A stretch of 64,000 nt of DNA. It comes from Vanilla planifolia (taxonomy: Eukaryota > Streptophyta > Magnoliopsida > Asparagales > Orchidaceae). The notes beneath the pieces were generated by a model. The model was given only the letters and a program-made list of their open reading frames with translations. It did not search any database and had not been told where the DNA came from. The stretch is from contig CM043874.1 of the NCBI GenBank assembly GCA_023846275.1, positions 28,865,630 to 28,929,629 on the forward strand, read 5' to 3'. The translations under genes were made by a program, and so were the position numbers. Of this stretch, positions 1 to 14,042 are shown in pieces; within the stretch, counting starts at the first letter, position 1, and each line of letters begins with the position of its first letter.

Positions 1-21
1 TATATAATAATATAATATAAT

Positions 22-397
22 CTTAAGTAGTGAAGATGTTATAATGAGGTGAGATATAGTCTTGCATGCTAATGATGTCATGCTAAGATAAGACACATTC
101 TTGAGTATTGATGATATCATGATAATGTGAGATAAAAACTTAAGTGGTGATGATCTCAAAATGAAGGGAGGTAGTAAGATCTACAAGAAGGCAAGGTATA
201 CCCTTGGGTAGTGATGATGTGATGAAGAGGAATGACATGAGCCTTGGGTGATGATAATTCCACAAGAAAGTAAGATATGAGCCTAAATTGGTGATTACAC
301 CATAATGAGGTGTGATTAATCTATAGTGGTTTTGATGTTATGATACGGTGAGACTTGGCTTGAATGGAGCTAATGCTATGAAAGGTGTAAAAACTAG
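22..397. repeat. Degenerate ~39-bp minisatellite, about nine units
   Basis: Units begin near 22, 61, 100, 139, 203, 243, 283, 321 and 359, each opening with a CTTRRGT-like word followed by TGATGAT and GTGAGATA-like words. Spacing is 38-40 bp except one 64-bp step, which holds an extra segment of about 25 bp. Units differ strongly, so the array is old. It may be the tail of a retrotransposon whose body lies outside the window, but nothing here proves that. Confidence 0.7.
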
Positions 398-1080
398 TGA
401 AGAATAAGCTAAAGATTGTAAGATGTTATAGTCAATAAACCAAGGAATGTTGTTGAATATGGTTATTAGTTGTTATTTTATGTATTCACATGTTTAATTT
501 ATTATGTCTCTTACTTTAATGTCATATTTTATATTATTATTTTTCTACTTAACCATTTTGTTTGGCTCAACATGTGAAAAAGAATAATGTAGAGAAAGGT
601 TATAATGTTAATAAGCACATTAGTATTTCAATCTATTTTGTTATAATAAGATAGTAATGTAATAAGCAAAAAATCAAATATGTGATGATTGTATGTGGAT
701 GATAATAACTTATGGCTTTACAACTTACTACTTTTTTTTATCTTTACTTTTAGCTAATTGTATGAAAAAGAATAGTCTTTTATTACATGTTTAGAAATAC
801 ATGAAATGAATTAAAATAGAATTTTGGTAATAAATGATTAATACAAGTATCAAATTTAGATGATACATGAGGAAAATTTGAGGTATATGTTGTAGTATTT
901 GTATCAAAGCGAGGTTTAGATTATCGTGTTGGTCAACATGAGTTGTGTAGATGTCATAAAGGAGGAAGTGTAGCACTACGGACATTAACACACTATTTTA
1001 GGATGCTTACTATCTATTATTTATTATATATAAATTACAATAAAATGAGAAATGTATTAAAAAAACTGCTATATGATAGA
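398..1080. other. AT-rich stretch, nothing recognised
   Basis: Stops occur in all frames and no codon-like pattern, RNA gene or clear repeat is visible. The short open frames at 791-991 (-) and 943-1152 (+) look like chance, although the latter runs into the gag-like segment that follows. Confidence 0.5.
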
Positions 1081-1560
1081 ATGGATCCAGAAGAAGGACA
1101 AAGTGAGGAAGTTTCCAATATTAATGAGGCAAGCCATGAAGTGTTGGTCTAGACTAAGATGGATGTAATTCTATAAGAAATGGATACTTTTTTCAAAAAG
1201 GGGGAATACTATAATGTAGCCCCAAATACAAGTGAAGGAATACTAATCAAACAAGTTGATGGAATCATTTCATAGGCTATACCTTCCTTATTTTGCTAAT
1301 GTCATTGATCCATTGTAGGTTGAAGATTGACTAAAAGGCATGGAGATGTGATTTGAAACCATGGTATATCAAAAAAACCAAAAGTTGTTGCTAGCAATAA
1401 TTATATTAAGTAGAGTTGTTAGGACTTAGTAGTCTAGCCAAAAGAAGATACAATTTTTGAAGTTGAACCAAACTTGCATATGCCAAGCAAGAATCTTGCA
1501 CAATGCTTAGAGATTGGTATGTCCTAGCAATAATACAAGATAAATGTAAGGTTATTTGAA
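1081..1560 (+). pseudogene. Ty3/gypsy gag remnant
   Basis: An acidic start (MDPEEGQSEE at 1081) is followed, across stops, by a stretch near 1290-1390 that reads like the conserved opening of plant gypsy Gag capsid domains: FANVIDPL, then a stop, VED, a stop, LKGMEM, a stop and FETM. Known copies read roughly F-x-G-T-x-[DN]-P-[LE]-x-A-E-x-W-L. Stops and frame changes mean it cannot be expressed. The copia LTR starting at 1740 appears to interrupt it. The family call is by remembered pattern, not alignment. Confidence 0.5.
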
Positions 1561-1739
1561 CAATCTGATACAGCATGACATGACTATTATAGTGAATGAG
1601 AAAATCTTAAATCAAATATAATCCTAGATTGGTTTCTATGGAGGATTATCTTACTAAATGTTCAGGAAAGGAATGTGAAGCTCTATAAAAGATGTGATGG
1701 CTCTACTAAACATCATAAATTTTAGACAGATGATTGTGT

Positions 1740-3886
1740 TGTATCCTTAGTCATTATATTTCTTATTTGATGATAACAAAATAATTATGTTATATTTAAT
1801 AATACTTTTTTAAGTGTTATTTTTAGGTCATACATCTCAAGTACATGTAGTTTGTTCATGTGGAGAGGATGATCCACTGACTCGACAAGTTAAATGGAGC
1901 TATTTGGGTGATTAATCATTCCTAAAAGTAGAAGAAACATAAACTTAAGCAACACATGGAGAAAACAATTATTGAGTCATCCAAATTTGGTAATTAGAAT
2001 GTAAAGTCCTATAGCAAGTTTCTTAATACACTTAAGTTTCAATAAGAATTGTGTGAATGTGCTTAAATATTTTCAAACTCATCTTTTCATTTATATAGAT
2101 TGTTTCAATGTATGCATATCATTTAGATTGTTTACATACATATTCTATGCCTTATAACATTACACTCTTATCACTTACATCATTCATCATCACACCATCA
2201 AGTTTAAATTGAAAAGTAATAAGAAATGAGTGTATATTGTATGATTTGCTAATCCTTCTTGTATGAGTTTACCCATCATACAATACAAATATCCATCACA
2301 CAGGATCAGGAAGTGAATCAATTAAAAGAAATCTTGTAGTATTTATTTATTTAAATTGATTGTGCAAGTATGATACATCCATCATAAAAGTGCATTGATA
2401 GCTTATTCAAGAGTGAATTTTGAGGTTAGTGTTATTAATCTTTGTATAAGTATGATGTTAATTATTGTATTTGTACGATGTGTTCCAAAGTAGAGTTAAA
2501 CAATGGTCAAACCAAGCGATGTGTGTACAAGTTGCATGTTATAATGGCAAACATGTACGATATCACTTTCATATATGAATGATCTCCATATCATAATAGA
2601 GAAATTAGGTTTTGGGAGAGAAAATTTCTATCATATAAGTAAAATATCTTTTGTACTTATATTATATAACTTCACTTATTTAGACCCTTAAGAAGATCTA
2701 TTTTATTCATATTTAAACAATGCTTTATCATATAAGGATGTTCTTTTGTTAAATTAAAAAATTTTATAGCATCATACTTATATGACTTATAGATCATAGA
2801 TGTATGATCAATTCAATTTTTTGATAACTATGAATTTATATAATATCATACTTATATGATTAATGCATCATACAAGGATTATCACTTTAGTTTTTTCATA
2901 ACTAAGAAACTATATAATATCATACTTTTATGATCTATACATCTTATAGGTAATATCAATTAAGTATTTTGATGATTAAAAAATTCTATAACATTATACT
3001 ATTATAGATCATAAAAGGATTATCAATTTAGAATATGAAATTGTATAATATCATACTAGTATGATCTATGGAACATACAAGTCTATCACGTTTAAATGTC
3101 TATAATGACTAATTTTGATTGGCTTTTAACATATCCATTAGAGGAAATTTTTTAAGCATTTGAGAGATTGGAAAGGGTTATTTAAATACATTCAAACATA
3201 ATGTTAGGGGTTAAGTCTTTTTTGGAATATCTTTTAGTATGACTCACATTATTACCATTATTTCTAGGAGAGGAGGATAGTAAAATAGATATTGCAAGCT
3301 TTGATCTCATCTTAACAAGCCTTCATACCTCATTGAGCTAAGTTGTAAGTTTTCATACTTACATTCTTAAACAACATTACATATTTTTATACTACCTTAA
3401 CATCACATTAGTGTGCCTCTTGCTTAATTATATTTGGATTATATGATTTATTATGTTACGCTTTTTCTTTGATTTTTTCCCACTTAAGTGACCTTTTAAA
3501 TTTGTAAGAATTTATTAAGCCAATGTTGTCAACTTTTATTAAGCTAGTTTTATATGCTTTTATTAAGTTAGTGTTGTAGACTTTTAATTAAGTTAATTTT
3601 TTAGTATTATTGCTTAATCATTTGGGTAATTTGAGTTTGAATTAAATCACTTGAATTCTCTTATGCTTCTTCTTTACTTACTCTACAACACAAGTTTTAC
3701 AAAGACTAATAATATTTTTGCAAACAAGTGTTATAAGAATAATTAAGATTTAAGAGAAGAAAGTATTGCATTATTATACAATGTTAAATAATTTTAAGTT
3801 ATTTTAATTTTTTTAAATTTGGAATTTACTAAATTCGCCACCCTCGAATCCACTCTTGTGGACACCAAGCCTCTTATATTTGCAAT
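1740..3886 (+). mobile_element. 5' LTR of a decayed Ty1/copia element (about 2.1 kb)
   Basis: The block from 1740 (TGTATCCTTAGTC, then TTGATGATAACAAA) realigns to 6144 onward (TGTAGCTTTGGTC, then TTGATGACATCAAA), which defines the two LTR starts. Shared words run for about 700 bp, for example the CATACA..AAGTACAT, GACTC, CTTAAGCAACACA and AAATATTTTCAAACTCAT segments. The right edge lies just before the primer-binding site at 3890. Other copies of this LTR family lie at 12,405-13,885, 22,578-24,595 and 38,339-40,265. The LTR has an internal ~75-bp repeat array, listed separately. Confidence 0.75.
2765..3090 (+). repeat. LTR-internal ~75-bp repeat with CATAC/GTATG palindromes
   Basis: Units begin with TATA(A/G)-CATCATAC-like words near 2765, 2837, 2913, 2987 and 3044 (steps of 72, 76, 74 and 57 bp). 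Each carries CATAC-N3-5-TATGAT, then GATCTAT(G/A)xATCATACAAG, then a TTTxATAACTAAGAAA word. The last unit holds the perfect 16-bp palindrome ATCATACTAGTATGAT at 3050-3065. The copy at 12,720-13,090 has the same architecture, so the array belongs to the LTR rather than to this site. Confidence 0.65.
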
Positions 3887-3889
3887 AAA

Positions 3890-3900
3890 TGGTATCAAAG
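3890..3900 (+). other. Primer-binding site (initiator Met tRNA type)
   Basis: TGGTATCAAAG matches the canonical plant LTR-element PBS TGGTATCAGAG at 10 of 11 positions. It lies just downstream of the 5' LTR and 46 bp before the gag ATG. It fixes the + orientation of the element. Confidence 0.8.
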
Positions 3901-3945
3901 TTTGCTTAAATCAAAGGAACAAATTCTCATAATACGATCCTCATA

Positions 3946-5280
3946 ATGTCTCACAACCTAATAACAAATCATGCTATCCCTAAGGAAGGAGCATATTTGT
4001 TTAGTCCACCTCTTTTTAAAAGTGATTTTTATTTGTATTGGAAATATTGTATGCAAATTTTTCTTTAATTTTTTTATGTAGAGATTTGGGAAAATGTAGA
4101 GAATTGTTTTGATTTTTTTTACTAAGAAGTTGGATGGTATATTTGTTAGGAACCCTTGGAGTGAACATTTCTCATAAAAGAAACATAAAGTTTAAATCAA
4201 TATAAAGGACTTAAACATCCTTTATTATTTCATCTTTGCCATGAAATTTAATAGAGTTATGAACCTTAAGACCATCTATGAGATATAAGAAAAGCATGAG
4301 ATTACATATGAAGGTACTAACCAAGTCAAGGACTCCAAGATTAACTTGCTTATGCATAATTATAAGCTTTTCCTTGCAAAAAGCAGGAACAACTAAAGTA
4401 ATGTCTACTCACTTCACTAACATTACAATGGTCTCTCAAATCATGGTAGAGATTTATTTAATATTGAACATGTAGGAAAGATGTTGAGGCTATTTCTAAA
4501 GAAGTTTGACCCCTTGGTGATCACTATTTTTGCATCATCTCTCATTGGATGATTTTCATGGAGTACTCATGACTAATGAGATGGAGATAACAAGAAGAAA
4601 AGAAAAAAATATTAATTTAAACTATCCAAGAAGAAGAAATGAATTTCTTTAAAGGTGGCTCCACTCACATTTAATGAGGACTCACCCTATAATAATGAGG
4701 TAAAAGAAACTTTCTAAAAGCATAACAAAATTCTTCAAGTATACTGCTACAGGTAGGTAGAAGAAGATAAAGGAAAAAAGCCATAAGAGCATAGGAAAAA
4801 AAGAGGTACACTGTCATGAATGCCAAGAGCTAGGACATTATTAACCTGATCATCCCAAAATTGGCTAAGAGAAGAAAAGACATGAAGAATATTTATAAGA
4901 AGGATAAGAGTAATAAGAAAGACAAGGAGGCTATGAAGGCCACTTAGAGTGATTTGAAAGAATCTACATCCTCTTCAGGTAATGAGGAGAGTGAAGAAGA
5001 TAAGAAGAATTTGATTTGTCTTTCAGCCAAGCAAGAGGAATCCTTAAGTAGTGAGGAAGATTATGAAAGAGAACTCAAATGCCTCAAGGCTCACCAAGAT
5101 GATTCATCTAGGAGTGAAGAGAATGATGTAAGTCATATTTCTCATAAAGATTAGAGAATAATTTTCTTGAGTTAATAAATTCTTTCGAATCTCTTTTTTT
5201 GAAGAACAAAAAATTGAAGAAATATTATAAAGATTACCTTGGCTTGTATGAAGATCTTAATGAAAAGAACTCAAGATATG
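3946..5280 (+). pseudogene. Ty1/copia gag, broken
   Basis: From the ATG at 3946 the conceptual product follows the plant copia Gag plan: an N-terminal segment ending ...FSPPLFKSDFYLYWKYCM, close to the family's PPLFxGxNYxxWKxxM; a middle segment at 4308-4365 reading GTNQVKDSKINLLMHNY; a zinc-knuckle-like CHECQELGHY near 4815; and an acidic, serine-rich tail at 4954-5154 followed by an FLELI-like coiled stretch. Several stops and frame changes break it, and the last zinc-knuckle cysteine is replaced by His. The acidic tail is the longest intact piece (66 codons). No protease, integrase or RT follows. Confidence 0.75.
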
Positions 5281-6126
5281 TGTACAAATGACAAAAAATT
5301 GGAGATGAACTTGTTATAACTACCTATGAACATATAAAAGAAAAAAAAAATTTTAATAATTTAAGGGGTTGCATTCACATTATTTTGTTCCATCACATCA
5401 CATGCATAGGAATGCTTCTTTACATAATACTAAATAAATGCATGTTATAGAAAGTATTTCTTATGCTCCATCACTTGTAATTATTATTTGAAGGATGCAT
5501 ATCTAAGGATTGCAAGATAAGAATGAATATGAATTCTTGGTATCTTACATATGCATATGTTATGAAGAAAAACAATATACCTAAAAATAATGTCACAATT
5601 GATTGTGGATTGACCATACCCAAATTTATTTGGCCTTTTATATCTAATTCTTAAATTGATTATGCTTGTTTGTATGCTTCCCTTATTTTAGTTAGATAAA
5701 GGGAGAACATTCTTTGGAAGCAAGTTGTTTACTTCTTATTTCTTAAGTATGGTTATTTACTTATTGATTATTATTATTTAAAAAAAAATTATGCATCAAA
5801 TTTAGGGGGAGGAATATAAATGGACACCTTTGAATCCTATGTAATCAATAATTTAATTTATACTTTAATAGAATACTCCTTTAATTATTATATTCTCAAT
5901 AGTAACCCCTTGTTTGCTTACTCTCAATTTATTTTACCTTTTAATGCATAAGAAAAATGAGGGGAGAAATATAACAAATAAAAAACATTTACTGCATCCT
6001 ATTATTTCATTTATAATTATTTAGATTACATATTAAGGGGTAACATGAATGTAGAGGAAGCATTTGTATGCTTTTCCTAATTTAATATATTTTTATATTA
6101 TTATTTCTTTAATATTTTTTCATCAT
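5281..6126 (+). mobile_element. Residual internal region of the copia element, pol absent
   Basis: Only about 850 bp separates the end of gag from the polypurine tract, against roughly 3-4 kb in a complete copia element. I see no integrase or reverse-transcriptase motif in any frame, so pol has probably been deleted. The sequence is AT-rich with scattered stops. Confidence 0.6.
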
Positions 6127-6140
6127 AAAAAAGGGTAGAT
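6127..6140 (+). other. Polypurine tract of the copia element
   Basis: AAAAAAGGGTAGAT lies immediately upstream of the TG that opens the 3' LTR. It corresponds to the usual plant copia tract of the AAAGGGGGAGAAT type. Its position agrees with the primer-binding site at 3890. Confidence 0.6.
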
Positions 6141-6143
6141 TAT

Positions 6144-7700
6144 TGTAGCTTTGGTCATTGCACTACTTGCTTGATGACATCAAACCTATTGCTAATGCGT
6201 TTTCAAAGTATTATTTTCAAATCATACACTACAAGTACATAGGGGTTATTTATGTAGAGAGCTTGATCAACTGACATAAAAAAAACTTAATGAAAGTGTT
6301 AGGGTGATTAACCATAGCTAACATCATGAGAAATCTAAGCTTAAGCAACACAAGATGAAAACATTTATTAAGTCAAGTTATTTTTGCAATTAGAATGTCA
6401 AAAATTATAAAAATTATTTTTAAGACTCTTAGATTTAAGTGAGAAATGAATGAATGTACTTAAATATTTTCAAACTCATATTTTCACTCATGTAGTTTGT
6501 TTTTAAGGCATGCATACTATTTAGATTATCTACATAATATTTCATTCCTTAGAATATTACACTTTCTATAAGTTATGTCATTCATCATTGCTTAATCAAG
6601 TTCAAATTAAAAAGGAATAGAAATTGAGTGTGGATTTTATGCTTTATCTTAATCATACTTATATGAGTTTACTTATCATATAATATGATTAGTCATCACA
6701 TAGGATTAGATAATGAGTTTGTCAAAACAATACTATATTATTTACTTGTTTAAACTATTCATCTAAGTATGATACATTTATTGTATAAGTGCATTGATGG
6801 CTTACCTAAGAGATGAATTTTGAAGGTTAGTGTTACACCTTCACTATGGATAACTAATATATGCTATCATTTTTTTGTGAATAAATACTTATAAAGCTTG
6901 AGTAATTAAGTTTGATTACTGATCGTTATTCCTTGGATAAAAATCATATAATACGATGGTTGAAAGTCGTACAATATAATGGGGAGAAGAAATTGAAAGT
7001 GTGCTTCGCTATAAATGTCATACAATACAATATTGGAAACTTATATGGTATGATCATATAATAAACATAATCAAAATATAGATGTGAATAGGCTATGAAA
7101 GTAGGTTTTGGTTGTAAAGGTACGAAGAAAAATACTATACAAGTATAATAATAAGGAAAAGGAAATATTCGAAGTTAGAAAATATTGAGAGAAGAATATC
7201 ATATAGTATAATGCATGTAATCATGTAAATATAGTTAAATAAGAGTGGCATTACACATGGGAAACGTCCGATTATGACAAGTAATTAGGTTGTATATCAT
7301 ACAAATATTGATATTGTATTATATAAAATGATCTAAGGAAATTGTTAATCAACAATAATGAATTTGGATCATCATATAATATGATGAGCTTATCATACAA
7401 TATGATCTCGAACCTAATCATTGAAATTGAGATGTCTTAGATCTAAATGTTGGAAAGGACTTACATAAATACTATTTGTTGAGAAAATCTCTTGATTTAG
7501 AGATACTTAGATGATCTTATTTAAGGTTATTATCGAAGCTTGGTTGGGTTTTAGAGAAAAAAACCCGAGTAGTGGAGTGCAACAAGGAGGAAAACTAAGA
7601 GATAATAAAGAAAAATTCTCTCTCATGAGTAAGAAGATATGAAGCCTTAAAGAAAGAAGAGCTTACTTTTGAAGAAGTCCTCTACATATGTTACAAGGTA
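6144..7700 (+). mobile_element. 3' LTR of the copia element, right part strongly diverged
   Basis: The first ~700 bp (6144-6850) aligns by eye with 1740-2425, including the GTGCATTGAT(G/A)GCTTA and GAATTTTGA(A)GGTTAGTGTTA words. Beyond 6850 only loose similarity to the family remains: scattered CATAC/TATGAT words and a purine-rich part near 7560-7660 like that at 40,115-40,190. The right border is not defined. Either this half has diverged faster, or it is a recombinant with another subfamily. Confidence 0.55.
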
Positions 7701-10640
<2,940 letters not shown>

Positions 10641-10649
10641 ATATAAGAT

Positions 10650-12390
10650 GCAATAAAAGCTCTTGGCTATGATCTTGAGAAAATGTTAGAGTTTGGAATA
10701 AGATTTAGAGATGTGCTATGTTAGACCAAGGAACTTAAAAGATAAAAATGTTAGTTTTAGCCTTGAGTTAACTAAGTTCTTTGATTAAGATCATGAGTGA
10801 TCTTAACTAGACTCTTAGACCCTAAGATTACACCTTAGATGATGATTTAGGGATGTGTGGTGGATCAAGAGAGGCCTTAGGATAGACATAGTGATTGAAG
10901 GTTGCATTGGATGAACAAAGGTCACCAGTTAAATTTGTGTGAACTTAGATGTAGTTATAGTGGCAATAAGTTATACATTAAACCTAAGGAAAAATGCTAA
11001 GACTATACAAACACTAAGGATAGCCAAGATCAGTAAGGTCTTTAATAAAATTAGAGCAAAGCTAAATATAATAATAATGTGCTAACATATTCTAAATAGT
11101 TGAATTAAGATTTAAGAAAACCCTAAGATATTTAGATGTTGATAACCTTAGATGAAATAATACTTAAGATTAAAACCCTAAATCATCTTAGTCAGGGAAT
11201 GGAGAATCTTAGATAATAGACTTAGGGTTAAGGAAATCCCTTGACCTACTAATTTATTGGTTAAGAACTAATTATATGTTAAGTTCAAACTAAGAAAATT
11301 TAAATAATATTATATAGTAGTAGATTAAGGCTAACAAGATGTTATAAGTTGTTGTTATTTGATTAAGTGAAGATTAGACATTATGGAACTGATCATACAT
11401 GCTCACCTAAGAAATAGGGAAGTTAGCTACTCTAGTCCCTTGGCTTGGAGGTAGTAGTTACACACTTGATTGAACTTATTAGAGGAGCACAAATTACATG
11501 ATAAGAATCTCTAAGGTTGGTTGAAAGCAATTATATAAGTAGTCTTAGGAGGGAATAATTACACATTTAACACTTATGAGGAACAAATGATGTGTTATAA
11601 TTATGGCAAGGAGAAATGTAGTTAATAACTTTTAGAATCTTATACTATTAGCCAATTTCATAAGTATTACTTGAAGGAATGTTGATTATATGACGTGATA
11701 AGAGTATCATGTCCTATCATGATTCTCTTAGAAAAGAGAGTATTTTGGATTAATAAGAGAAAACCAAGCATCTACTTAGTCACATTATAAAATTATGTAT
11801 TACTTAATTATTAAATTGTGATATATATGTAAGAGTTAGCATTTGATATTATTTATTTATAAGATTTACTCAATTGTTATAAATATATTTATTAGCTATG
11901 TATGTTAGTTTTATAGTGTGATTCAAGGATTTTTATTAAGCTCTCCAACTCACTCTTTTTATATTTTTTTCAAAATTAAGGAACTAGGAGTTGTGAAAGA
12001 GCCACACTTAAGACTATCAAAATTAATGCATCAACTACAAGATACATCTTTTTGCATTCTATTATTAATAATAATATAGTTATTATTTTATATGATTAAT
12101 AGTTGTATTATTGATGGACATTGGAATATATAGCATTGTTATATGTGAACTTGATTATTACTTTTTTTGGTCTTTTTGTGAGGCTTTGGTAGTTATTTAT
12201 TATGCTTTTTTCAATTGGATTTAAGTTGTATGGTTGATGATCATTAGATATTTGATTTAATGTGTTAAATTTATGGATAAGAATTTTGATGGATTATTAT
12301 TAGAATAGTTTTTTTAATTTTTTATGATTATTACTTATAAGTACATTATATCATTGTGAGTATTTGGATTGTTCATTAAATTTGAGATTT
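10650..12390 (+). mobile_element. Left LTR-like repeat of a + strand gypsy element
   Basis: The block shares a loose but ordered similarity with 26,200-28,200. The best-conserved part is the CTCACTC...TTTATATTTTTTTCAAAATTAAGGA region at 11,948-11,985, matched by GGCTCACTCCC...TTTTTCTATGTAAAATCAAGGAG at 27,930-27,972. Plant chromovirus-type gypsy LTRs often carry a GCTCACTCC...TTTTTAGG tail near their 3' end, so I read the pair as LTRs of one old element. Low identity and unclear borders keep confidence moderate. Confidence 0.45.
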
Positions 12391-12404
12391 TAAAAAAAAA
12401 TGGT

Positions 12405-13885
12405 GTAATAGTTAGTGTTATTGATCTTTGTGTAAGTATGATGGTACTGTCATATTTGTATGATGTGTTCCATAATAACATTTGATAGTGATCAAACTAA
12501 GTGATGTGCATATGAACTACATGTTGCAATGTGATACATGTATAATATCAATTTTGTACATTTATGATCTTCTTATCATGAGAGAAACTTCTGCATTGAG
12601 AGAGTTAATTTTTATTGTATAAGTATATTATCACACTTATATGATATCACTTCATTATTAGAACTTTAAGAACATTTGTTATATTCATACTTAAATATTT
12701 TTTCATCACATAAATTTGATATTTTATTAAATTGAAAAATTGTATAGAATTATATTTGTGGGATCTATGGATCATATAAGTACTTTCAATTTAGTCTTTT
12801 GGTAACTAAGAAGATTACAGCATCATAATTGTATAATTTATGTATCATATACGTACTATCAACTAAGTCATTTGATAATTAAGAAACTATATAACATTAT
12901 ACTAATATGGTTTGTGCATCATATAGTTCTTACCAGTTCAATGTTTTGCTAACTAAGAAATTGTATAGCATCAAATTAGTATGATATGTGGATCATACAA
13001 GTACTATTAGATTCAAATGTAAAATTGCTTAGCATTGTACTAGTATAATCTATGGATTGTACAAATATTTTTAATTCTAAATATTTGTAATAGCTAGTTT
13101 TAACTCTTTTGACAAAACCATTATAAGGACTTTTGGAGCCATTTGAGTGTTTTCAAAAGGCTATTTAAAGGAATACAAATGTAGTATTATAGATTAATGC
13201 TTATTTAGACTATCTTTGAGAAGGACCTTACATTGCATTTATCATTTCTAAGAGAGGAGGAAAACAAGGCCAAGATTGTAAGAATTTATCTCATCTTATA
13301 AAGTCTTCATTCCATATTCATCTAGGTTACAAGTTTTTACACTTACTTTTATAAGCAACATTACATATATTTTATATTGCTTTAACATCATGTTAGTATG
13401 CCTCTTATTTAATTATATTTGGTTTACAGGAATTATTATATTAAGTTTTTACTTTTGTTCGTTTGTCCCATTATTGGGAACTTTTATTTAATTTTTTGTT
13501 TGTAAGATTTTATTAAACTGTGCTATAACTTCTATTAAGTCGATGTTATCAAATTTTATCAAGCTAATGTTGTAAGCTTTAATTAAGCTAGTGTTTAGTA
13601 TTGTTGTCTAACTATTTGATTGGGGGTAGATGTAAATCAAATTTTAAATCTATCCTCTAAAAATCTATTCTTCTTCGTCTTCACTTACTATACAACACAA
13701 CATATTTCAAAAAGTCTAAAAATATTTTCTAAAACAACTATTATAAGAACAACTAAGATATAAGAAAAGAAAGTTTTCTATTACTATAATATCAAACAAT
13801 TTTGAGTTAGTTTAAATTTGATTAAGTTTAGAACTTACATAATTGATCCCCTTTCTTGTGAACAACATGACTCTCATATTCTCAA
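12405..13885 (+). mobile_element. 5'-truncated LTR of the copia family
   Basis: It matches 2420-3886 from GTTAGTGTTATTGATCTTTG onward, through the ~75-bp palindrome array (about 12,720-13,090) and the TTAGTATGCCTCTTATTTAATTA word, to the end segment CTTTCTTGTGAACAACATGACTCTCATATT. The first ~680 bp of the family LTR is missing. No primer-binding site or gag follows, so this is a truncated solo LTR, probably inserted in the surrounding gypsy element. Confidence 0.65.
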
Positions 13886-14042
13886 TAGGTTGAAGCATAT
13901 CAATGCATAAAAAACTATCAAAGCATAATGGAAACATATGTGGAGGTTAGAAAAAGGATGGAGCCTACATCACAAAAATAAAGAGGACACAATTACAAGT
14001 GATAAAGGATTATAATGCTAGATCTTAAGATCATGCACCATT
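13886..14042 (+). other. Short spacer, possibly gypsy internal sequence
   Basis: This 157-bp piece lies between the truncated copia LTR and the minus-strand gypsy element. It ends in CCATT, the 5-bp word also found at the other end of that element (25,080-25,084). No motif is readable. Confidence 0.35.
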
